NCBI RefSeq assembly: GCF_021462225.1 | Contig: NC_061800.1 | Coordinates: 9,457,002-9,521,001 of the forward strand | Direction of reading: 5' to 3' | Length of the DNA stretch: 64,000 nt | Origin: Girardinichthys multiradiatus | Taxonomy: Eukaryota; Chordata; Actinopteri; Cyprinodontiformes; Goodeidae | Shown here: positions 1-13,500 of the stretch, one piece after another | Position numbering within the stretch: the first letter of the stretch is position 1 | Layout: the number at the start of each line of letters is the position of its first letter | Made by a program: the position numbers and the translations under genes | Notes under the pieces: model-generated | The model's input: the letters and a program-made list of their open reading frames with translations, nothing else | What the model was told of the DNA's origin: nothing | Databases searched by the model: none

Positions 1-863
1 AAACTATCCAGGAAAAAACTCCTCCTGCTGAGTTTCGTGTGGCGAGGCAGAACAAACTCGCATAGAGAGTCTGCAGTGAAGCTGAACCACACCCAGGTGC
101 TTTTGACCCTTGTCCAACCTGGCCACATTGGAATCGAAAGAAAACCAACTTGCAACACAGTATAACCATATATTAGTTACACTTGCAAAAAAAGTAAAAG
201 AAAATACAAAGGTTCTTCCCACCCATCCCCCACACACTTCAAGAATCACTGTTTTTTAAAGTGATGAAAGGTGTTATATTTGCTGTTTCTATAGTTAAAA
301 TTAGGGCTTTTGACAAGGAACTTGCAGATCAGAGAGGTCAGCTATGATTTAAGCTTTAAACTCTAGAAAGGGTAGTAGGGGGCACAGATGGTGTCATCAG
401 GAGCATCGTGTCAATCAAAATAGTTAGTAAAGGTCAGCTGAACTTATAGGGGCATTAGACCTCATTACCAGTACTTTATGGGGTTTGCTTGGACTCACAT
501 GTTGGGTAGTAATTAAGCCAGGTAGTTGCAACCTCTAAATCCCCATGCTTAGAGGTGTTATATATGCAGTTCAGTGCCCCGAAGAGTCGGCTCGTTGGGT
601 CAAAACTCAGCAGTTTATCTACATATTAAGAACAAGGGACACCCTTCTGAGGGCAGCAATTTTCACATTTTGGTGAAGGAATACAGATAGGTTAGGAGAG
701 GAGTAAAAGAAGCCATCTATGTTAAACCTGACACTATTAAACAGAGGAGGTGGCCTCAGGTTCCCCTCTTCACTCAGTTCTACAACCATTCTTCATCCAT
801 TCACAGCTTAAGACATGAACATCATCAAACATAGAACTGCATTATGTATGTCCAATACTGTAC
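1..863. other. rubcnl intron, nothing recognised
   Basis: This intronic DNA lies downstream of the last visible rubcnl exon. I searched the minus strand for the expected VPGHLT, GKGFICEFCQ and terminal CxxC motifs and saw none. No transposon termini or simple repeats stand out. Confidence 0.6.
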
Positions 864-925
864 CTTTTAGATAATCTACAGGCTTTCAGCAGCTTCTTGA
901 TGCTGATCAGCTGCTCCCTCAGCTC
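864..925 (-). CDS. rubcnl: rubcnl coding exon 12 (last one in window)
   Basis: The acceptor ctgtccttcag and donor gtacagta bound 62 bases, phase 0 in and 2 out. It encodes ELREQLISIKKLLKACRLSK, an amphipathic helix of the RH domain. The following exons, with the C-terminal CxxC/CEFC zinc cluster, are not visible in bases 1-863 and must lie outside the window. Confidence 0.92.
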
Positions 926-1494
926 CTGAAGGACAGATAAGGAGAGGCAGCTCCTCATGTTTTCTGTGTTGTATCTCCCATTACTGTATATATGTACTGT
1001 ATACAGTGCTGTGCAAAGGTTTTAGGCAGCTGTGAAAAATGCTGTAAACATACAGCCATAGTCATTAAGAACTATCTTCAGCGTAAAGAACAACAACAAG
1101 AATTACTGGAAGTGATGGTATGGCACCCACAGAGCCCTGATCTCAACATCATCCAGTGTGTCCGGGGTTACATGAAGAGACAGAAGGATGAGAGAAAGAC
1201 TACATCCACAGAAGATATGTGGTTAGTTCTCCAAGATGTTTAGAACAACCTACCACCCGAGTTCCTTCAAAAACTGTGTGCAAGTGTACCTAGAAGAATT
1301 GATGCTGTTTTGAAGGCAAAGGCTGGTCACACCAAAAAATCTTTTGATTTAGATTTCTCTTCTGTTCCTTTCATTGCATTTGTTGATTGATGAACATAAA
1401 TGATTAAAACTTCCATTTTTGAAACATTTCTTTGTTTACAGCATTTTTTCACACCTGCCTAAAACTTTTGCACAGTACTGTATATATGGATACA

Positions 1495-1526
<32 letters not shown>

Positions 1527-4500
1527 CATGCATATATGTATAGGCAAAAGCAACTCACCCTGAACCTTTCCAGCTCTTTCACTTTGCTATACAGCACCTT
1601 TCCCACAGAGGTGAGGTCAAATAGAGGCTGACACCACACTGAGTCCAGCAACTGCTTGGAGAAATCGCTCACAGAGTACCTGCAATGTGTTGTTGAGTCA
1701 GGTTTAACACATAGTGCTTTTTATAAACAAATCTGTCCTGGGATGCTCAACTGTACTTGTGCTTGAATCCAGAAAATCTAAAAGAAATTAGTTTTTGGAC
1801 TTATTTGTCAACTGGGTTTTTACCAAACAACCAAAACTGTACAGTTCCAGAGAGTGCTAGTCACTCTACCCCTCCTTTATTTCAAACTTTTGCCATTTTG
1901 TACATAAAAGGTCACGTCATTTCATACCGCCCTTCAATAAACTCCTATCCGCATTTGGGATGTTTGGAATAGTTAGTTTCGACAACTGATGATTAGAAAT
2001 CATTTAAACATTCTAATCATACTACTCCTAGAAAAAAGGGGTTATGTCAGTATCTGACAACAGAAGCTCGGTCATAATTATTTAATTTAGATTAGAACAA
2101 CAGTCAATGGAAATATGATGAAATATAAAATATTCAGAACATAATTTTTCATCAAATGTATTAAAACATCAGTCTTAATACGTAAACATCAACATCAGTA
2201 TTTTTAGACTTATTCTTTTCTCTGTTATTTACCACAATCGACAACTACACAGATAATTAAACCATTATACAATGGTTAAGTATATGGGTGAGAAAAAGTT
2301 TGATTGGTTTTGAAAACACCAGTGGTTTGTTTTAGGAATATTAAAATATTGTGCTTTTAGTTTTTGTGAAATTTTGTTTTATTTTCAGGTAAAATTTAGG
2401 TATACAGTCAAGCTCATCTACACCAGTAATAATAAAAATGTTACTCTCTGAATCAAATGTGAAAGCAAAGCAAAAGTTACATATACCAGCATATTTTACC
2501 TGCTAAAGTCCCAGTTGGCCAGAACCCGACCAGGAATAACTGTCTCTGAGCCGCTGTGGCAGCAGTCACAGAAATATCTGTCATATAAACTAGAAATAAT
2601 TAATGACATCACAATAACATGATTTATTTAGAAAATACAGCCTTTTATTGCTGACAGCAAAAACCTTTTGACTTTCATGGCTCCTTATTTTGCTTACCTT
2701 CCTAGATATTCACAATACCGCAGTTTTTTGATGTATCCTGGAAGCAGAATCAGAAGTCAGACATGTTTTCTGAAAATAAACTTGACTTTTTTTTCTTTAA
2801 TTTACATCAAGTCTGAATTTGATGTTTGTTCACTGCAGCTATTGAATCTGAACTGGTGCCACACATAGAAAACAGTAAATACATGGCAATTCAAAAATCT
2901 GGATTTATTGTCATTGACACTCACTGGGCTCCACCTCTGTTCCACAGCCTGCACACAGGTAATGTTGTAAGGCCACCACTTCACTCCGTCTAGAACAGGA
3001 AATGGATAAAAAGATCTTTAAGATGGGATCTGGTTGTCTGAAAGTAGGATTAAAGCATTTTCCTGATGTTTTTGTTTCATTTTTGACATTTCCTTTCTGC
3101 TTAGGATGGATTAAGACCTATGTGGTGGCTGGACAGAGAAAATGATCTGGAAACTTGGTGGTGTCCAGTTCAGGGATCCTCTCATCCTGGCCCTCAGTTG
3201 GATCTCCTCCATTAGGCTCCCAGTCTTTACCTCCACACCTTCAGTACCTGGCAGCTAGTGGAAACAAAGGAAAGAGTGTTTATGCTTCATATAAAATCAC
3301 ATTATAACAGTACTGGTTTTCCTGCTCAAAACAAACTCATAGGCTATGAAAATGTAACAACCCTATTGTAACAACTTTTTAAACACAAATCAACAGAGAC
3401 CAGATTATCGAACTAGATTTTTAACCAATATTTTTATACCAGGAGCAAAACTGGAGAAAACAGGAAAAACATGTTGGATACTAAAGTACTCAAAGAAACG
3501 ATTACCGTAATTCCAAGTTTAGTTTTTACTTTTCACAAGACAATCCCAAACTACATTTGAAGTTAATTGTCCACACTGTGCTGATGAAGTTTAACACTGA
3601 ACAGTACATATTGTATTGTGATATGACTCATTATTATAGTAGATTTTGAACCATACATATATGGTATAAACACCAACAGTCAAAAGATTTTTTAAAGCTC
3701 CCTTTCCTATCTTGTCATGTATATTGGGTGTATGAGTATCTAAAAACACAATTTAAAAAGGTCTAAACATGAAGAAAAGAAGCAGATTTTGTGAAACATC
3801 CTGTCCTCCCACTTCTATGCAGTGTGTGTTTGTTGTTACGTCTCCCTGTTTTCTTTATTACATGGATTTGAGGGTAACAAGTAAAATTTACTGTGAGCTA
3901 CAGAGTCAGGCCAGGATATGTTAGTTTTGCCATGATGTTACTGTTTGTACAAAAAATGCTGTTTTTTCTGAGCCTTTGTATTTTTATCTTTCATGTCTAT
4001 TTTCTTTGCTGCCATTTGACTTCTTTGTGTGCCTCAGATTATAACTCTCAGGTTTTGAAAATCAGCCGACAATTTGAAAATCCTGCCGTGTGAACCAGGT
4101 ATTAGTCTTAACTTCTTGCAATATTTTAGCTGATAGCCAATGACACTGTATGTTATTCATTAATGCACATGAACATAAAAACAGATTATTCCATGTGTGT
4201 AAGGTTAGTATATAAGGGAGCTGAAACTAGATGAAATGATTGAACTTGGGCTGTTCAATCCAAGCTTTACATAGCCTGGCTTTCTATTCTTATCTCATTA
4301 GTTCCTAAAATTTATCAAAATCTTTAGGATTTTTTTCATCCATCTGCATTTATATGAACTGGCCAGAGGTTTTTATGACCTGGGCAGTTTTCTGACCATT
4401 GTTGGGTCCCCAGCCATGGGTTACAACATTAAAGGCCAGTAAGAACTTTTCTGGAATTTTCAAAATAAATCGCATTAACCTATTTCCAGCACAGACAGGA

Positions 4501-7500
4501 AAAGGAAGAGTCAGAGCTGAACAAATAGGCTGTGTTCCAACATGGTGGTTTCTTCCATGCAGGTCCCCAGTGGAGCTGAAAGGAGAGACACAGCGCACTT
4601 ATGTCTCTTTGCTAGCAAAAAGACATAACTCTTCAAACTGGATCCAAGGGTGTCACATGATCACGTGATCGTACGCACAAAGTTAAGTAGGAATGAATTG
4701 CTGTTTGTGTATCCAGTATTCATTCACACAAGGGGGTAATTAAGGTGCAAGCGTCGCTGGACTTTTCTTTCTGAGGCCTACAGAAGCAACTGTGTTCCAG
4801 AGAGTTCCCAGCAGAGACCCTGTCTCTACGACGCAGGGTGGAGCGGTTTTTCCGGCCTGAAGGAAGAATAACGGGACCACAGCACCGTGGAAGTAACCCT
4901 ACACATGAGTTAATATCAGGATGCTTCACTTTTGGCACCATATGAGACTAATGATAGTTCACATTGATTTCTTTCTCCAATCAAATAATTTTCCTGGTGT
5001 CCCAAACAATGTGAAGTAGGATTCATCAGAAAAAATGACTCTGCGCTATGACTGCATGATGGTGGTTTTATTATTGAATATCGCAATAGATTTTCCTCAC
5101 TCCGCTTTATCTCAACATTCTTTATTCCAAGCAGAAGGCCAAACATCCTTTTTCAAATGCAAAGTATGAATTCCTAAAACTTTGAATGAAATAGCCAACA
5201 AATATTGAATTCCAAATGGTCATTTGCAATTTTAATAATGCTCCCACTGAGTGATATATTTGGAATATGTTGCGCAGTCCTACTTCAGCTACGAGTGTCC
5301 CAGTACCAGTACTGATGCCTGGCGGATACCTTTTTTAGGTAGTGGAGATCACTAAGACTAAAAGATAACAATTTAAAACTCATCTGTGATGTTTTTACAC
5401 TCCACAGTGCTCTGATCATCGTATGGATTGTCAGCAAAACTAAAGAAACAACTTCTTTGTCACTCCAAAACGTTTCGTCTATGACAGTTGATGAATGTTT
5501 TTACCTCTTGCAGTGAGCTACCGAGGCTCTGCCGCCCTCGCCGAAGTACATGGGAAGGTAGCCACTTCCTTTTGAACTCCAACACCAGCTGCTGGGCCAG
5601 ACATTCTGCACTGTGTTTATGATATACCACAGACACATTCACAAACTTCTCAGTAGGACAAATGTATGCTGTGGATGGATCTTCAGAAAAAGGAAATGTC
5701 TTACTTTCTGATCAAATCTTTTGGCATCAAAACTGTGCCTACTCCACAGTCTGAAATTGTAGCACAGATAATAATAATTTTTTTGATATCATAACACTCA
5801 AAATTAGGGAACAGGTAATAGAGGAAGCTATATGGATTCTCTATGCTTGGTTTTGTATTTAAAATATTTACATGTATTTTGTTTCGTATTTAAGATGTTC
5901 CTACTGAAAACTCATCATCTGATCAGACAAAGTTATTACAAATTTACTTCCCGCCGAGGTTCCTGTTTTTGCTCAAATACATGCCTTAAATTGTCATAAA
6001 TCTGTTATCTATCTTTAACCAAACTAAATAAAAGAAGTGAGATTTCATAATTTCATATGACAGGAAACCGAAATTGGCAGAAGTCTGCAATATCCGCCCA
6101 CCATTAAAGAGGTAACCCTTTGTGACGTATTTCTCTCTAAATTAACATTTATAAATTAAAAAAAAGAATCAAAGATTAAAAGTAAATATTACGACCATAA
6201 ATAACTTTTTAGGAAACTGCTTATTGAATCAACATAGGTAACAGAAGAGGAATCATTGCCTGCATGTCTGAGTAATCAAAACAAGTTTGTCACACGAAGG
6301 CCTCCCCCTGCTGGTTATTAGTCAGAATGCACCTTTACAGACAGCCTGCATTATGTAATGGATTCATAAAATTTTCATATATTGGAATTCCTATATATTT
6401 TCTCTGGAAATGATACGCTTGTAAATAACTTGTTTGTGACACTAAGATAAAAAAAAAACTCTGAACAGAAAAGCTTTCACCTTCAAACCCGCTGTCAGTA
6501 GAAAGGATTGATGGACTCTTTGTTTGAGGTTTACTGTCATCAGTTTCTTGTTCCTCATTGTCTTTAACCCATATGTGTTCCGGTGAGTCTATCTGCGACG
6601 GCTTCGTCTGGTCAACTAAAAGCCTGAGCTTGCAGCTGAGAAGTTGAGGACTGTATCCGTTGGAACCCTGTCCGGGTTTGCGCGTTTGACCGGTCTGTCT
6701 CTGCGTCAGGTTCGGTTGCTCAGAGATTCTCTGTCTCTTTGTGCACACGCTGCAGTGTTTGTCCATCATGGAGTCAAAGCTCAGAGTCCACTTGACACCT
6801 TCCAGAACCTCCAGCATCATGTCCACCACAACAAAGTGAGCATTCTCCTGCACGCACAATTATTTACAAAAACATTAGTGACAGATTTTTCAGTATCAAA
6901 ACCACTGCTGAGAATATTACTGCAGAAAAGGCAAACTCCTTTAAATTCTGATTGCACATTTAAAAAGAGTCGTTCTTTGAATGATGCTGCCATGGGCTAG
7001 CCCCATAAGCAACACAAAACTTGATCTTGAGGGCCAAATGTGCTAATATCCAATAAACAAATTGTTTGTTAATCAAATGCAATTTAATTAATGCGCTACA
7101 ATCCATCATAACATAATTTAGGCTATCACTATGGCTCATCAGATAGATCCTAACATCTGATTGGTTACTGACACAGTAACTCAACTGCAGACCTTGTCTA
7201 TAGCAGTGTTAGCCCCTTACACTAGTGATGATGGGTAAGGCTGATATAAAAGACATTCCTATTCAGCAACACAGGACTCTGAAATAAACACAAATACCCA
7301 AACACTTCCAACACATAATGACTTTCTAATGAATTACTCTCATGTGTATTTATTTGTTTAGACTTGTAAGGAATACTAAATAAATTTACTTAAATCATCA
7401 CACTTATTGTGATGATATTTAATTATTGTATTGTGGCCTACTTGGCCCTAAAGAGGCAACTTTTATTTATTTATGTTTTACAGAGCCATGTTTAAATGTT

Positions 7501-10500
7501 CAAACTGGGGACAAAAATCTAAATACATTACCTATTTTCTGAAAAATTAATATAGAAGTGCTGACCTAAGGTTGTGTGTTTACTCTCTTTTTATTAAATT
7601 CAAATTAGGGAATAGCTGTTCACTGTTCTTTTAATTTTTTTTTTATTTTACCTCCTAAAAGTTCAAATATTTATGTTTCTTTGCTTGAAATTAAAAGATG
7701 TTAGTGTTTCCATAAACTTATAGAAAACCAGTGAATTTTCAAGTATAATAACTGTAGTCTAATAGCTGTGCTAGCGTTTGTGACTTTTTCAATTAAGTTA
7801 GTTGAGTTAGTGACTTTTTAGTGGATGTTGGCTAAAAACATAGGTTAATTAACAACATTTTAATGATGTTCTGGGTGAAGAGGTAAGATTTAAACTGAAG
7901 GTGTAGTTACAGACCTTGTCCAGCTCACAGCTGGTCTTGAAGATGTCTGCAGGTAAATCCAGGATGTCAGAGCAGCTTCTGTCTTTGCCATGAGGTGTTG
8001 AGGAGTGGCCTGAAACAAAACCGATATACATAAGTTCAACACTGTAATTAATATAATAGATCTCATGCCAATGTCCAGAATTTTGCAGAGTTTCTTGAGC
8101 TGTATTTATTTTTTAAAACCTATGAGATAATATTTTGCTATAATTTAAAAGGAAATATTTTTGTGTTTCACTATTGTTAGCTTAAAAGTTAAATATTTTC
8201 ATTTTTGTCACATATGGGCTTTCTCTGTAACCGGAAACACCAAAAACGATAATTAGCAGCATAAGCTGGTGAACAGTCTTTACTGCGCATGCACAGTGTC
8301 TCCCCCTAGTGGCCATTTGTTCAACATGTTCAAAGTAACGCAAGAGGCCACAGCTCGTCCTGATTTCCCCACATGTAACCTGTCAGGCTGCTTCTTGGAG
8401 TTACAGTATTCGTGTACACATAAGCAAACTGATAACTTTAAATGTTTGAGACTAAAGACTTTAAAACCTCTAAGAAAAATATCAAACATCAATGACATTT
8501 TACCTGTCCTGTCAGGTGTAATGCAGCTGTTTAGGCTCCATCCTCTGTGCTCCTTCTCAGATCGCTGAGGCGTTCTGCTGGCTCGGTCCTGGCTACTTAG
8601 GATCTTGTTCAGCTTTGATATTGTAGAAACACATGGCTTCTTACCCTCCACCCTGGGTTTGAATGGTTGGTGACAGAAGGTCGCCTGGGGCTTCACATCC
8701 TCCTTACCAGTAGACGTCAGACACTCACGCTGTTCAAAAGATGATGAACCAGAGGAAGCAGAGGACAGGTCCATGCTAGGAGGAGTATATTTTTAGTCAA
8801 GTTAAACTGATTATAAGGTTTGGTGTCAGAAATCAACCAATTGTGAGTCAAGCTTAGAGTAACATTTTCTGAATGCACATTTTTTTGTAGGTAACTGAAT
8901 TAACTAATTAAAAACCCCAAAATCCACAGAAGAAACTACTATGCATACACACATTTCTACCAAAGGGTTGTTTAAAGACATCAATACAACCCACGTATGC
9001 ACGAGGAGAACACGCAAACTCCATGCATAACGACTCTGGCCAGGAATTTAATCCATGGCTTTTTGTTGCGTGGCAACCACTGTACCACCATGTACATCTC
9101 TTGTATGTGCTACTTTCAAATGAACAATCTCTACTTAATTTTGGCTCTGACAGCAAAAACACACATATTTAACAAATCTTTAGTTCTGCTTTGTGTAATT
9201 TAGTTGCATTTCCTGTTTTAGTTTGTATCTAGCTGATGTTTAGCTCTATTTTGAAAGATTATTATATTTTGATTCTTCTGTTCATCTTTGCATCTTCATG
9301 ATTTATCCTTTTTTTAACCTCTCCATACTTCATGCTTCAGAGGCTTTCCATTTGCTTTGCCATTTGGGGGATTTACCCAACTATATTTTGATGGAGGCAC
9401 TGGTGCTGCATGTTCATACTCACTCTTGTGGTGGCTGACAGATATTGCAAATTAACTATGAACAGTTTCAGAAAGAGAAAACTCCCATAATCCATGGATA
9501 TAAAATAAGGAAAGTAAAAAATATAGGTATATAATAATAACATCATTTTTTTATTGGCCAGTGGGAACCATTTGGCAGAAAATATTTTTAGATAGTGTAA
9601 CTATTCTTTGGGGTTAGTCATGGTTTTGTTAATCCTAGCTTTCAATATCCACCAAGTAAAGTTGTTTCCTACCTTACTGCAATTTCTGATTGTGTGTGAG
9701 TAAATAAACCTACATGTACTAATGCATGCTTGTGAGAAAGAACTGGATGAGCTGATCTTTAATACCCTCTGAAAACGTTGCTTGCCTTTACGATGACTTC
9801 TCAACTCTTTAGCCCTCCACTGTCACAATATTTGTGGGTTATTTTATGTTTTGTTTTTGTGACTGCTTCGGTTTGATCAACACATAGCATCTAAAATCAG
9901 AGATATATCAAAAAGTGTTTCTAAATAATGCACACAAACTTTATGTTGACGTAACTTTATAACCCTTTAGGACAAGCACTGTTTGAAGTTTGTCTGATTT
10001 CAGATTTGTCAGGTTTCCGTAAAAGGAGGTGATCACATTACTGTGCAAAAGAAAATAGATTTTAAAAAAAAAAAAAACTAGAAAATGTTTCAACAATGTC
10101 TAGAAAAGATTTCATCAAAAAAAAATAAAAAGAAACACAAATCAAGTTTTTGGTATAAAAATATATTTGTTCTGATTGTCCAAAACTAAGCTCAACATGT
10201 TTGAAGGATGAAAAATTTGCAGGTGGGGTTTCGCTAGAACCAGAACATGAAAATCACACTTCCTCCTCCCTATACTGAGAAAACGCATCTACCTGAAAAC
10301 ATGAAACCAAACAAAGCATGTTTGTTATCCCAGTTCCTGTTTCTTGACTAACCGAGGGGATCCACAAAACTTTCAGGACTTTATCAAGAACTGTCACAAA
10401 CATGAAATAAGTGGTTTTTTCCAGGAAAGGTTGGGCACTTCATGGGAAAAATACTAACACACACACAGAAATATGTAACTATAGTTCAACATTTACTTTT

Positions 10501-13500
10501 GGAAGTAAATGTTAGATAAAGATTTACATGAAAATACAAAATTTAGATCTAATTTTCTTTGGCGCTCTCTAGTGATGATAGTTTCACTTGAGAGAAATAA
10601 AAAAGTATTTGTGTCACATTATCAAACTTAAATGAAGAACGGCCATGTTAACTATAAATATGTGTATGAATAATAGGCATTGATAAACCTGGGCATTCAG
10701 GGCAGAGGCCCCAGACGTTTGTTGAATAGCTAAGCATCTTATGAAGGCAGACATATTAATGCAGCTTGGTGGCGCAGGAGTATCGTCCCCGACCCATGTG
10801 CAGAGTCCTTAGTCCTTAATGCAGCTGCCGCAGGTTTGAGTCCCAGCCCTTTGACGTTTGTTGCATGTCTTACCACTCTCTCCCCACCCTATTTCCTGTT
10901 AGCTCCCTTTTGAAAAATAAGGAAAATAAAGGCCACTAGTGCCGAAAAAAAACCTATTAATGAAAATCCTACTTTAAGCCCTGAGAATACCATTAGAATT
11001 CTATATTTTACGTTCAGAAGAAAAACAAAATTGATACTGCGGAGTGGTAATTTGCACACAGGCAGCACCGCATTGGTGCAACTCTACACACACGACTGGT
11101 TATGGTTTTTAAAAACTTCTCTGGTCTGTAGCTCTTTTACTGGTTTTTGTTTCCCAGTTAGAAAGGTGTGGCCAAGGCTTCAGGAGGAAAAGTTCTGTTG
11201 TTGCTGGTTCATGCACAAAATCAAGATGGGGCGACTTCATCTAGCTCTTGTCATTACATAGATCTCAGCCATTTGCCATTATTTATGAAAACAGTTACAT
11301 TTACTCTTAGAGCAGATGTGTGAAAAATAAAAGGGCAAATAAAACAAATGCCTTGCAAAAAATAGCTTAAAAGAAAAAAGAAATCATGAACAACAGATGT
11401 GTACATGTTTAGACAGCTGTATTTGTTTTCTACTTCTGACGAATCAGACTGTCAGAAATCCAGACATGAATTCGACCCCTTATCTTATAAAGTTCTTTGA
11501 GTTGGCATCTTTTGTCAATCGGTGCTATGTAAATAAACGTAACAGTATTAAGCTGGAAAGGATTTATTTAAAATACAGTTGTTTAGGATCCAATTATTAA
11601 AGTAAATCTTAATAACTGTATTGTTTTTAAACTAGCAAAATGAGGAACATGGAGGCTGTACACTTTGAGAGCCTAAGATCTAAAATGCTCATTTATGTAG
11701 ATAAGGTAAGGATCACATTTCTACAACATAGTTTTAGTGCAACGTTTGCAGAATGCGCAGATCAGCTTCAGGTATTTTTTTTTACAAATTTTACAAATGT
11801 TATTATTGCTTTTATTAACTAATCCCAAGCTGATTTTTTCTGTAGCTGCAGTAGAAGGCTTTAAGTACTGTTCTCATTCATCTAAATAAACAGGCTATAG
11901 GCAAAGAGCTGGTGCAACATGTACTATATTATTTCAAATTTACACTGCTTATAAATTATTAAGTCATATGAAATGTCTTTGCTGGGCTAAGCCCCCCAGT
12001 GATTCAGGACCCTAACAACACCTCTGGTTGGATTTATAAATACTTTTAAATACAGCATCATGGCCTGTTTACATGTGCAGCCATTCATACCAGTGATTTG
12101 TAGAAAATAATTATCCCAAAGAGCAAAAGGAAAACTGTTTTGCTGGATAACAACTTTAGTTTTCTCATTTTGACAAAACAATTTTTGTGTTATCAACTTG
12201 AAAAATTATGTGTGCAGTTGTAATTATTTTCAAAGAGGATCTGATGGAACAGGAAACGGACCTGAAGGACAACATATCAGTGAACGCACCACGCTCAAGC
12301 ATTACCAGGTTGTGCAAACAAAAACACTTTTCGGTGTGCGATTGTTGAGTGACCTGACTGTATCATTCCACTGTTCAAAGTGAAATTTGAGGGAGCACAG
12401 AGATATAAGATGAAATGTTGGAAACTTTGACAGCATTTTGAGATGTGCCTGCAGATCATTAAAGATCCGAGACTGTGAGAGAGTCCAAGTCTTTCAGCAC
12501 ATAACAGGAAAGTATTACAACAAAGTTCCTCTGTTTTATCTGTTGAGCTTATAACCTCTTTGAAATTGTGGCAGCATTTTGAAAATCAAATTGAGCTAAG
12601 TATCACACTGGGTTAAGAATCTAAATTTGCTAGAACTATTTTTAGCTAACCGCTAATAAATTATGTTATGCTCTGTAATCATTTTGTCTTCCTTTCAAAT
12701 TTGGGAAAAATCTTGTTTTCTTTTTTCTTGTTCTCGGTGGAAGACACATGCGTTTTCTCTCCCGCCCTCCCTGTTGATCCCTGCTTCTGCTTTTGTATTT
12801 TTGTATTTTTCTCAGAGCCTCGCTTTGCATATCCTCTAAACCTGTAAATTATGGATTTGGTCAGCTGGTCTCTCAACGTGATTGATCAATTCTCTGGATA
12901 CACAATGGATTCTTGGCAGCAGTGGAAGATTGTGTGCCTGACTACGACGTCGGTCGAGGACTTAGAAAATGTGTACATATTTGGACTTTTGATAACAGGA
13001 TTTCTGCTTTTTGGAGTTGGTGGTTACCTGGCTTATCGAGTGATTCGCAAAACATGGGCGGCTGTTCAAAGCATTCCAAAGCTGCCTGCGATGTTGGATG
13101 GAGTCTGTAGAGCGATCAACACTCAGACTGAAATGTTTAGAGAGCAGAATCGCAAGCTGGACGCAATTATTGAACAGAATCGCAGCCTGGCAGCAATTGG
13201 ACTCTGAGGTTAAAGGATATAATCTTGGAGAAGTTGTACGCTCGAGATCTGCAGAAAGTACCAGATATTTGGCTATCTGGATTCGCAATTGAGAAATACC
13301 ACTAAAACTCTTAAGGTGGTTGGAAATTCACAATTGCTTGAACCACAACATTTATTGTTTTTCTAAATCTGGCGCCCCAATGTGGCCTTGGCAACTTCTG
13401 CTAACTGGCTATCGACAAAATATCTCCTGGATGTTATATAAACACGATGCTCTTCCCCAGCACTCCCCTACCAGCTGTGTGCTGATAGGACTATTGATAA

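Noticed and set aside
545..640. Possible next RH exon of rubcnl (minus-strand frame with SFD...HGDL)
   Set aside because: Resemblance to the SFDxVPGHLTEDLHLYSL block is weak, a four-residue gap is needed, and no acceptor gives the required phase without a stop.
3118..3254. Apparent frameshift in rubcnl exon 7
   Set aside because: A first reading dropped two bases around 3178-3183. Re-reading the strand shows ATG AGA GGA TCC, and the frame is continuous.
10833..10843. tRNA gene
   Set aside because: B-box-like sequence sits in a SINE head; no cloverleaf or acceptor stem can be drawn, and the copies share a SINE body.
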